A stretch of DNA of 5,636 nucleotides, from the NCBI GenBank assembly GCA_002727395.1, contig PBWY01000031.1:7161-12796 (forward strand), read 5' to 3'. The position numbers were made by a program, and so were the translations under genes. The notes under the pieces are model-generated. The model was not told where the DNA came from. It ran no database searches and saw only the letters and a program-made list of their open reading frames with translations. The stretch is from Rhodospirillales bacterium (GTDB taxonomy: Bacteria > Pseudomonadota > Alphaproteobacteria > MPNO01 > UBA2964). This document shows, in pieces, positions 1 through 5,636 of the stretch (the first letter of the stretch is position 1; every line of letters begins with the position of its first letter).

Positions 1-321
1 CTCAATTTTCTTGGAACAGATACACTATTCGGAAGAAACTGGGGAGGACTGCCCAATTATCCTATGCTTTATTTTGAAGTATGCTTTTACCGTGCAATCG
101 ATTTTGCCATTGAAAACAAACTAAATAAGGTAGAAGCAGGTGCGCAAGGACCACACAAAATTAGTCGAGGATATCTTCCATCAGAAACATATAGTGCTCA
201 CTGGATACGCAATAAAAACTTCCGAGAGGCAGTGGCCCAATTTCTAAAACGAGAAGAAAAACAAACTCAATGGGAGATGGACGCACTTAAAGTAGAACGC
301 TCCCCTTTTAAAAAAGAGTAA
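1..321 (+). CDS. DUF482 GNAT/FemAB-like N-acyltransferase, C-terminal part (5' end outside the window)
   Basis: The open frame enters from the left edge in frame 1 and ends at TAA 319-321, giving 106 visible residues. The family is about 370-400 residues long, so roughly the last quarter is present. Visible family signatures are the GRNW motif (residues 11-14), the FEVCFYRAIDFAI helix (25-37), the block VEAGAQGPHK (44-53) followed by RGYLP (56-60), and SAHWI (65-69). A charged helical tail ends in FKKE. These match the conserved C-terminal half of the proteins annotated as 'peptidogalycan biosynthesis/recognition' or GNAT N-acetyltransferase (DUF482). The fold is related to FemAB acyltransferases, but the real substrate is unknown to me. 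It is probably a cytoplasmic enzyme. The Met codon at 64 is internal and not a start, because conserved sequence continues upstream of it. The gene converges on clpA, with 22 bases between the two stop codons. Family assignment is firm; function is inferred. Confidence 0.85.
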   Translation, partial: LNFLGTDTLFGRNWGGLPNYPMLYFEVCFYRAIDFAIENKLNKVEAGAQGPHKISRGYLPSETYSAHWIRNKNFREAVAQFLKREEKQTQWEMDALKVERSPFKKE

Positions 322-343
322 ATTTAATCAAAAAACTAGCTAG

Positions 344-2683
344 CTATTCGACAAGTTCTGTATTTTGTTTTTCTTTAGCTTTTTTTCTTCTTACCTGTTT
401 TTTTCGCGTCTTTGGAGGTTGCTTTTGTAATTCTTCAGGACGTATATCAAAAATAAGTTCATTTTCCTTCAATGACACGGCAACCACGCCACCTTTCTTT
501 AACTTTCCAAATAATAATTCGTCTGCGAGCGGTTTTTTTATTTTATCCTGAATTACACGCGACAATGGGCGGGCTCCAAAATATTCATCATAGCCATTAT
601 CAACTAACCAATTACGAGCAGAACCATCAAGTTCAATGGTGACATTACGATCTTCTAATTGTGCCTCCAGTTGAATAACGAACTTATCAACTACTTTCGA
701 TATAATTTCACGAGACAGACTAGAGAAGGGTATTGTTGCATCAAGACGATTACGAAATTCCGGGGTAAACATTCGCTTAATTGCCTCTTCATCATCCCCC
801 TCACGTTTGAAGCGTCCTATACCAATTGCCTCTTTAGCCATATCTGCAGCGCCTGCATTTGTAGTCATAATTAATACAACATTGCGAAAATCTACATTTT
901 TACCGTTATGATCAGTGAGCCGGCCATGATCCATAACCTGAAGTAATATATTAAATAAATCAGGATGCGCCTTTTCAATTTCATCGAGTAAAAGAACGGC
1001 ATGTGGGTGTTGATCAATAGAATCTGTAAGCAATCCGCCCTGATCAAATCCGACATAACCAGGAGGGGCACCAATTAAACGTGACACAGTATGTCGTTCC
1101 ATATACTCAGACATGTCAAATCTGATTAACTCAATACCCATTGTACGGGCCAATTGCCTAGCAACTTCAGTTTTACCGACACCTGTAGGTCCCGAAAACA
1201 AATAAGAACCAATTGGTTTCTCAGGCTCTCGCAAACCAGCGCGAGATAATTTGATTGCTGCAGACAGTGCATTGATTGCTGTATCTTGCCCAAACACAAC
1301 TCTTTTAAGGTCCTGGCCAAGTGTTTTCAGGGTTTCTTGGTCATCTTGGGATACGCTTTTTGGAGGTATACGAGCAATTTTCGCAACGACGTCCTCAACA
1401 TCCTTGACCGTGATCATCTTACGTCTTTTATTTTCAGGCAGGAGCATCTGCGCAGCCCCTACTTCGTCGATTACATCTATCGCTTTATCTGGCAATTTTC
1501 GATCATTAATATGGCGGGCTGCCAACTCAACAGCAGTTCTAATAGCCTCTGCGGTATAACGAACACGGTGATGTTTTTCATAGTAAGGCTTTAACCCCCG
1601 CAGAATTTTTACCGCATCACTTATTGAGGGTTCGACAACATCAATTTTCTGGAATCTACGAACCAAAGCTCGGTCTTTTTCAAAATAAGACCGATATTCC
1701 TTATATGTCGTAGATCCAATACATCGAAGAGTCCCACTTTGCAGTGCAGGTTTTAAAAGGTTGGAGGCATCCATGGATCCACCACTTGTTGCGCCAGCCC
1801 CGATAACCGTATGAATTTCATCTATGAAAAGTATAGCCCCATCACATTGATCTAGCTCAGATACCACCGCTTTCAATCGTTCTTCAAAATCTCCGCGATA
1901 TCTTGTCCCTGCTAAAAGAGCACCCATGTCGAGAGAAAAAATTGTTGATTCTATTAATACTTCGGGAACTTCACTATCAACAATACGACGCGCGAGTCCT
2001 TCGGCCAATGCCGTTTTACCAACTCCAGCATCTCCGACATATAAGGGGTTATTTTTAGTCCTCCGGCACAGGACTTGGATAGTGCGTTCGATTTCTGCTG
2101 ACCGGCCTATTAACGGGTCTATTTTACCCTCTGAAGCCTTTTGATTTAGGTCTACACAATAAGCCGCAAGAGCTTCATTTCCCTTTTTTACGCCTCCTTC
2201 GTCTTCTTTTTCTTCAGTTCCCTCGGCTTGCTTTGGCTCAGAATGCCCCGGAACTTTGGCAATTCCATGGGAAATGTAGTTTACAGCATCAAAACGGGTC
2301 AATTCCTGTTCTTGAAGATAATAAACAGCATGTGACTCCCTCTCTGAAAACATCGCTACTAAAATATTTGCACCAGTGACCTCCTGTCGTCCTGCAGTTT
2401 GAACATGAATGGCTGCTCTCTGAACCACACGCTGAAAACTTGCGGTTGGTTTTGGATCTTCGTCCCGATTTACAACTAAATTATTAAGCTCATTATCTAA
2501 ATACTCTGATAAGTTTTCCTTGAGTTTTTCTAATTCAACCCCACACGCTTTAAGGACTGCAAGTGCATCCTGATCATCGATTAATGAAAACAACAGATGT
2601 TCTAAGGTTGCAAATTCGTGGTTACGTTCACGCGCTCCTGCTAAGGCTCTATGAAGACTTCGTTCGAGATTACGCGATAACAT
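344..2683 (-). CDS. clpA: ATP-dependent Clp protease ATP-binding subunit ClpA
   Basis: ClpA is the hexameric AAA+ unfoldase of the cytoplasmic ClpAP protease and takes N-degron substrates from ClpS. The protein has 779 residues (E. coli ClpA has 758). In order it shows a Clp N-domain (about 1-143), an acidic linker (about 148-165), D1 with Walker A GDAGVGKT (217-224), pore segment GTRYRGDFE (259-267), Walker B ILFIDE (284-289) and the Arg segment RRF (342-344), then D2 with Walker A GPTGVGKT (498-505), pore loop GYVG (542-545), Walker B VLLLDE (563-568), sensor-1 TTN (607-609), FRNRLD (643-648) and sensor-2 GARP (703-706). No catalytic element is missing and no frameshift is seen. The ClpP-docking loop reads IGI (620-622) where E. 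coli has IGL. The C-terminus adds a Lys/Arg-rich tail from about residue 753. The start is the ATG at 2683-2681, preceded by AAGGAG with a 6-base spacer. It is co-transcribed with clpS immediately upstream. Confidence 0.98.
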   Translation of the reverse strand: MLSRNLERSLHRALAGARERNHEFATLEHLLFSLIDDQDALAVLKACGVELEKLKENLSEYLDNELNNLVVNRDEDPKPTASFQRVVQRAAIHVQTAGRQEVTGANILVAMFSERESHAVYYLQEQELTRFDAVNYISHGIAKVPGHSEPKQAEGTEEKEDEGGVKKGNEALAAYCVDLNQKASEGKIDPLIGRSAEIERTIQVLCRRTKNNPLYVGDAGVGKTALAEGLARRIVDSEVPEVLIESTIFSLDMGALLAGTRYRGDFEERLKAVVSELDQCDGAILFIDEIHTVIGAGATSGGSMDASNLLKPALQSGTLRCIGSTTYKEYRSYFEKDRALVRRFQKIDVVEPSISDAVKILRGLKPYYEKHHRVRYTAEAIRTAVELAARHINDRKLPDKAIDVIDEVGAAQMLLPENKRRKMITVKDVEDVVAKIARIPPKSVSQDDQETLKTLGQDLKRVVFGQDTAINALSAAIKLSRAGLREPEKPIGSYLFSGPTGVGKTEVARQLARTMGIELIRFDMSEYMERHTVSRLIGAPPGYVGFDQGGLLTDSIDQHPHAVLLLDEIEKAHPDLFNILLQVMDHGRLTDHNGKNVDFRNVVLIMTTNAGAADMAKEAIGIGRFKREGDDEEAIKRMFTPEFRNRLDATIPFSSLSREIISKVVDKFVIQLEAQLEDRNVTIELDGSARNWLVDNGYDEYFGARPLSRVIQDKIKKPLADELLFGKLKKGGVVAVSLKENELIFDIRPEELQKQPPKTRKKQVRRKKAKEKQNTELVE

Positions 2684-2686
2684 TCA

Positions 2687-3025
2687 TTACTCCTTCTCGA
2701 GTGTACATTGCAAGGGGTGTTCATGTTGTTGAGCCAAGTCCATTACCTGAGTGACTTTAGTTTCCGCGACCTCGTAGGTAAAAACCCCACAAACCCCAAC
2801 ACCTTTTTGATGAACATGCAGCATAATTTGTATAGCTTCTTCATGGCTTTTACTGAAAAATTTTTCTAATACTAAAACCACAAATTCCATAGGGGTATAG
2901 TCGTCATTGAGCATCACGACCTTATACATTGAAGGTTTGCGTGTTTTAGCCTCATTCCGAACGACGACGCCGACATTGCTGTTATTGTCTCTCTCCGGTG
3001 GCTGATTTTGGTCTTTATCACTCAT
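2687..3025 (-). CDS. clpS: ClpS, N-degron adaptor of ClpAP
   Basis: ClpS is a small cytoplasmic adaptor that binds destabilising N-terminal residues (Phe, Leu, Trp, Tyr) and hands the substrate to the ClpA N-domain. From the ATG at 3025-3023 the product has 112 residues and aligns with the 106-residue E. coli ClpS without internal gaps (offset 6). Every pocket residue I can map is kept: N40, D41, D42, T44, M46, V49, M68, V71, H72 and L105 (E. coli N34, D35, D36, T38, M40, V43, M62, V65, H66, L99). The C-terminal VAETKV and HPLQCTLEKE match the family closely. Residues 1-30 form the flexible polar extension needed for ClpA engagement. The frame stays open upstream to a GTG at 3064 (125 residues). 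The ATG start is preferred because MSDKDQ resembles known alphaproteobacterial N-termini, although neither start has a strong Shine-Dalgarno. It is first in the clpS-clpA operon. Confidence 0.97.
   Translation of the reverse strand: MSDKDQNQPPERDNNSNVGVVVRNEAKTRKPSMYKVVMLNDDYTPMEFVVLVLEKFFSKSHEEAIQIMLHVHQKGVGVCGVFTYEVAETKVTQVMDLAQQHEHPLQCTLEKE
2690..2695 (-). promoter_or_regulatory. clpA ribosome binding site inside the clpS 3' end
   Basis: On the minus strand the last two clpS codons (AAG GAG, Lys-Glu) form AAGGAG, 6 bases before the clpA ATG. The intervening six bases are the clpS TAA followed by an in-frame TGA. This arrangement suggests translational coupling: ribosomes finishing clpS uncover or directly supply clpA initiation. 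The sequence is directly seen; the coupling is inferred. Confidence 0.8.
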
Positions 3026-3096
3026 AATATTTTTGAAGTCATTAATATTTCTTTGCAACAACACCGATTAGTAAAAAGTCTACCTTATTCATATTA

Positions 3097-3125
3097 AATA
3101 TAGGGTGTCTTTCATTAAAGAACAA
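3097..3125 (-). promoter_or_regulatory. Candidate sigma70-type promoter for clpS-clpA
   Basis: Reading the minus strand, a -10 element TATATT (3102-3097, five of six consensus bases) lies 17 bases downstream of TTGTTC (3125-3120, only three of six, but with the important TTG). Transcription would start near 3090, leaving a leader of about 65 bases to the clpS ATG at 3025. That leader would also contain the alternative GTG at 3064. Spacing and orientation fit, but the region is AT-rich, so chance -10 matches are expected. Confidence 0.35.
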
Positions 3126-3362
3126 ACCAACACCTAAAAAAATAAGCGCAATTTATGGATGTAGATTCGTAGTTTATTAGACATGATAGCGCTAATCCTT
3201 GCTAAATTTTACCAGTTTCTAATTATTTATCGAACTTAATTCTGTCATATAAATAGGCGAAACAGATTAACGAGTAGAGTACTTATAGACTTTTTATGAA
3301 AATAATATTTGTTTAGTAAAATAAATTGTTTGGGATGCTATTTATAAAAATTCACAAAAGTT

Positions 3363-3367
3363 GGGAG
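3363..3367 (+). promoter_or_regulatory. Ribosome binding site deciding the carboxypeptidase start
   Basis: GGGAG at 3363-3367 sits 5 bases before GTG 3373-3375. The alternative TTG at 3361 overlaps this motif and has only A/T-rich sequence without a purine Shine-Dalgarno upstream. The motif therefore favours initiation at the GTG. Confidence 0.7.
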
Positions 3368-3372
3368 CTTGC

Positions 3373-4545
3373 GTGTATTTCAGGCTAACTATAGGCCTGC
3401 TATTGTTTCTAGTATTACAGTCTGGTACTGGAAATGCGGCTCGCTATGCGTCAATTATTGTTGATGAAGAAACCCTAACCGTGCTGCATGCCTTTAATCC
3501 CGATTTACTTATTTTTCCTGCCTCATTAACAAAAATGATGACTTTATATTTGGTGTTTGAAAATTTAAAATCGGGCAAACTCAATCGAAAAACTATACTC
3601 AAGGTTTCCCATAGGGCCTCACTTCAACCACGATCGAAACTTGGCCTAAAACAAAATTCTAAAATCACTGTAGAACAATCTATCAAAGCTCTTATAACTA
3701 AATCTGCAAACGATATCGCGACAGTTTTGGCAGAGAGGGTTGGGGGAACAGAGGAAAACTTTGCCAGGATTATGACTAACCGAGCACGTCAGCTGAGTAT
3801 GTCGCGCACACAATTTAAAAACGCCTCTGGCCTACCTAACAAGAAACAGGTAAGCACAGCGCGAGATATGGCGTTTCTCTCAATCGCTTTGCGGCAGCAC
3901 TTTCCTAATTATTTTAATTTTTTTAAAACCAATCAGTTCTATTTCCAAGGGTCCCGACATAAGAATCATAATAAACTTTTGAGACGATTGAGGGGCACTG
4001 ATGGAATAAAAACAGGTTATATAAGAGACTCCGGTTACAACATTGCCGTTTCTCTTAAATATAAACAAAGAAGGCTAATAGGTACCTTTTTTGGTGGCAA
4101 ATCTGCAAAACAGCGTGATCGGCACGTTATAAAAACTTTCAAACGAGTTTTTAAAATGCTGGATCAAATGGATATTACCGATCAGAAATACCAATATAAT
4201 AAAACAGCAGCTTCAACTTTTCGCACTTCGGGTTCAAAAGTTAATAATGCGCAAACTTTTGGAAGAAACAAAACAAACCAGCTTTGGAGCGTTCAGGTTG
4301 GTGCATTTTATCACTTTCAGGCAGCACGTCGAGCCGCACTGCGCGCATCAAAGATTCTTCGGCATAAATTAAAGTCGCGTATTTACATAAAAGAAAACAT
4401 AAGAAGAGGAAAGCGCATGTTTCGAGCTCGATTTATAGGTATGAGAAAATTTAAAGCAAAAAATGTATGTAAAAGGCTGAAACAACGTAACATTCGATGT
4501 TTAGTTGTCCGGGAACAACGGCCTACTGCCCAAGGCGACCGTTAA
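3373..4545 (+). CDS. Secreted D-alanyl-D-alanine carboxypeptidase (peptidase S11) with C-terminal SPOR domain
   Basis: This low-molecular-mass penicillin-binding protein would remove the terminal D-Ala from peptidoglycan pentapeptides in the periplasm. From the GTG at 3373 it has 390 residues. Residues 1-22 look like a signal peptide: one Arg, the hydrophobic run TIGLLLFLVL, then G-N-A before the likely cleavage (after A22 or A23). The S11 catalytic domain carries all three motifs: SLTK (S51-K54, nucleophile and general base), SAN (S111-N113) and KTG (213-215, within GIKTGYIRDSGYN). The PBP5 beta-rich C-terminal domain is absent. Instead a basic linker (about 262-302) leads to a SPOR domain (about 303-381, beginning LWSVQVGAF) with the two Cys often found near the end of alphaproteobacterial SPOR domains (C366, C376). 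SPOR domains bind denuded septal glycan, so a division-site role is inferred. An upstream TTG at 3361 would add four residues but lacks a ribosome site. The stop overlaps that of the convergent mutase gene. Confidence 0.95.
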   Translation: MYFRLTIGLLLFLVLQSGTGNAARYASIIVDEETLTVLHAFNPDLLIFPASLTKMMTLYLVFENLKSGKLNRKTILKVSHRASLQPRSKLGLKQNSKITVEQSIKALITKSANDIATVLAERVGGTEENFARIMTNRARQLSMSRTQFKNASGLPNKKQVSTARDMAFLSIALRQHFPNYFNFFKTNQFYFQGSRHKNHNKLLRRLRGTDGIKTGYIRDSGYNIAVSLKYKQRRLIGTFFGGKSAKQRDRHVIKTFKRVFKMLDQMDITDQKYQYNKTAASTFRTSGSKVNNAQTFGRNKTNQLWSVQVGAFYHFQAARRAALRASKILRHKLKSRIYIKENIRRGKRMFRARFIGMRKFKAKNVCKRLKQRNIRCLVVREQRPTAQGDR

Positions 4546-5636
4546 AAATTAGATGGCGGTTTAATCCCACACTCCAATAATTCATCTAATAATGTTTTTC
4601 GCAACCGGTTTAGACCTGCGACATTTTCTGATTCAAGCCGGGCTACGAGAACCTCTTCCGTATTTGAAGCTCGTAAGAGCCACCAACCATCGTTTGTTGT
4701 TACTCGAATTCCATCAACATCGTTGATATTGGCACTGCGGCTCCGCATTCTAGTTAGAATTTTATCAACAACCTCAAACTTATCCCTATCCCCACAAGCA
4801 AATCTAATTTCCGGTGTATTAACAAATTCGGGGAAATGTGATCGTATTTCCGCAAGGGATTTAACTTGGGAGGAAGTAAAATTTATCAACCTTACAGCTG
4901 CATAGAGCGCGTCATCATAACCAAAGTATTTATCTGCAAAAAAAATGTGTCCACTCATCTCTCCAGCCAAAAGAGCATTAGTTTCAGCCATTTTGGCCTT
5001 GATGAGAGAATGACCTGTGCGCCACATTAGGGGAATTCCACCCAATTGACTTATTTTATCGAATAACGCCTGACTAGCCTTAACATCAGCAATAATTGTA
5101 GAGCCGGGAAATTCTTGGAGTAAATCGGTTGCAAAAAACATCATGAGTTGATCCCCCCACAGAATTTGTCCTTCGCTATCAATTGCGCCGATCCGATCGC
5201 CATCACCATCAAAGGCAATGCCTAAATCACAACCCTCAGACTTTACAATTCGCTGCAGCTGCTCAAGACATTCAGGCACTGTCGGATCAGGGTGATGTGA
5301 TGGAAAAGTTCCATCAATCGTCTCATTTATTAGAATATGGTTACCTGGTAACGAAGAGCATAACTCGCACATAACCGGTCCCGCAGAACCGTTACCAGAA
5401 TCCCAGGCGATTTTTAGGGGTCGACCGCCCCCATAATCAGCCCTAAGACAGGCCACATATCGTGCCTGAACTGACACTTTTTCTGCGTTCCCATCCCCTA
5501 TAAAAAAACTTCCAGACGCAGCAACTTTGCCAATTTTAAGGATGTCATCACCATAAAATGGGTGACGATTTAACATCATTTTAAACCCATTATATTCTGG
5601 AGGATTGTGAGAACCAGTAACCATGATACCGGCATC
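4542..5636 (-). CDS. Phosphomannomutase/phosphoglucomutase (AlgC/ManB type), N-terminus outside the window
   Basis: This is an alpha-D-phosphohexomutase that interconverts hexose-6-P and hexose-1-P (mannose and/or glucose), supplying nucleotide-sugar precursors for envelope polysaccharides in the cytoplasm. The frame is open to the right edge and shows 364 residues of a family that is usually about 460 long, so around 100 N-terminal residues lie outside. Visible motifs, numbered from the first visible codon: the phosphoserine loop TGSHNP (7-12, catalytic S9), the Mg2+ loop DGDGDR (143-148), the sugar-selecting loop GEMSGH (225-230) and the phosphate-binding segment RASNT (322-326). All four active-site loops are therefore intact. 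GEMSGH and RASNT are typical of the bifunctional AlgC-type enzymes and not of GlmM; substrate preference cannot be settled from sequence. The Met at 5624 is internal, since D-A-G-I upstream of it continues the conserved loop. The TAA stop (4544-4542) overlaps the stop of the convergent carboxypeptidase gene. Confidence 0.93.
   Translation of the reverse strand, partial: DAGIMVTGSHNPPEYNGFKMMLNRHPFYGDDILKIGKVAASGSFFIGDGNAEKVSVQARYVACLRADYGGGRPLKIAWDSGNGSAGPVMCELCSSLPGNHILINETIDGTFPSHHPDPTVPECLEQLQRIVKSEGCDLGIAFDGDGDRIGAIDSEGQILWGDQLMMFFATDLLQEFPGSTIIADVKASQALFDKISQLGGIPLMWRTGHSLIKAKMAETNALLAGEMSGHIFFADKYFGYDDALYAAVRLINFTSSQVKSLAEIRSHFPEFVNTPEIRFACGDRDKFEVVDKILTRMRSRSANINDVDGIRVTTNDGWWLLRASNTEEVLVARLESENVAGLNRLRKTLLDELLECGIKPPSNF

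Larger units (their letters stand above)
3026..3372. other. AT-rich divergent intergenic region between clpS and the carboxypeptidase gene
   Basis: This stretch of about 350 bases should hold the promoters of both divergent genes. The best clpS-side promoter candidate is at 3097-3125. On the carboxypeptidase side TATAAA occurs at 3248-3253 and 3343-3348, but neither has a convincing -35 at normal spacing. Only tiny open frames exist, for example an 18-codon hydrophobic one at 3183-3239 and a 6-codon one at 3296-3316, and neither has a Shine-Dalgarno. An 8-base palindrome TAGCGCTA lies at 3187-3194. I see no tRNA, riboswitch, phasin gene remnant or clear terminator. Confidence 0.6.

Noticed and set aside
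322..343. Possible terminator in the gap between the acyltransferase and clpA
   Set aside because: CTAGCTAG is a palindrome without a loop and cannot form a stable hairpin, and the A/T run next to it is not preceded by a GC-rich stem.
659..2144. Plus- and minus-strand open frames of 60-102 codons inside clpA
   Set aside because: They lie in other frames of a fully conserved ClpA, lack ribosome binding sites and show no recognisable domain, so they are shadows.
2563..2754. 63-codon plus-strand frame across the clpS-clpA junction
   Set aside because: It is antisense to conserved codons of both genes, with no ribosome site or family resemblance.
3183..3239. 18-codon hydrophobic frame (MIALILAKFY...) in the intergenic region
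   Set aside because: No Shine-Dalgarno, no clear promoter, and AT-rich DNA readily gives hydrophobic codons; not supportable as a gene without conservation data.
3343..3348. TATAAA as -10 of the carboxypeptidase promoter
   Set aside because: The nearest TTG-containing -35 candidate is only 11 bases upstream, and nothing convincing lies at 16-18 bases.
3880..4068. Minus-strand frame inside the carboxypeptidase gene
   Set aside because: It overlaps the conserved region leading to the KTG motif of the S11 domain and has no features of its own.
4504..4543. Hairpins at the end of the carboxypeptidase gene as a bidirectional intrinsic terminator
   Set aside because: The stems are short (5-7 pairs, one mismatched on the plus strand), share bases with each other, and no U-tract follows on either strand.
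4723..5374. Plus-strand frames of 60-63 codons inside the mutase gene
   Set aside because: They are antisense to the conserved active-site loops of the mutase, with composition typical of shadow frames.

Overview
The window is an ordinary chromosomal housekeeping segment, most likely from a low-GC alphaproteobacterium (about 40% G+C judged by eye). Three features point to that group: a ClpS with the typical alphaproteobacterial form, a D-Ala-D-Ala carboxypeptidase that ends in a SPOR domain instead of the enterobacterial PBP5 C-terminal domain, and a DUF482 GNAT/FemAB-like acyltransferase next to clpA. This assignment rests on remembered family traits, not on a database search.

Layout from left to right. 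Positions 1-321 (+) hold the 3' end of the DUF482 acyltransferase. It converges on clpA (2683-344, -), with a 22-base gap that shows no clear terminator. Directly upstream of clpA is clpS (3025-2687, -), and the two form a tightly coupled operon: clpS ends TAA, the next in-frame codon is TGA, and clpA starts at the following ATG, with the clpA Shine-Dalgarno inside the last two clpS codons. An AT-rich divergent intergenic region of about 350 bases (3026-3372) separates clpS from a secreted serine D-Ala-D-Ala carboxypeptidase with a SPOR domain (3373-4545, +). That gene converges on a phosphomannomutase/phosphoglucomutase (5636-4542, -, N-terminus outside the window). Their two TAA stop codons overlap in a shared TTAA.

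ClpS and ClpA work together. ClpS recognises N-degron substrates and delivers them to the ClpA unfoldase, which feeds ClpP (not in this window). All ClpS pocket residues and both ClpA ATPase modules look intact. The carboxypeptidase trims peptidoglycan pentapeptides, and its SPOR domain should take it to denuded septal glycan. The mutase makes mannose-1-P or glucose-1-P for envelope polysaccharides.

I do not see a previously undescribed system here. The points worth a second look are small: an IGI tripeptide in the ClpP-docking loop of ClpA, a very basic ClpA tail, a perfect internal Shine-Dalgarno at the ClpA domain boundary, start-codon choices for clpS and the carboxypeptidase, and the tight gene junctions.
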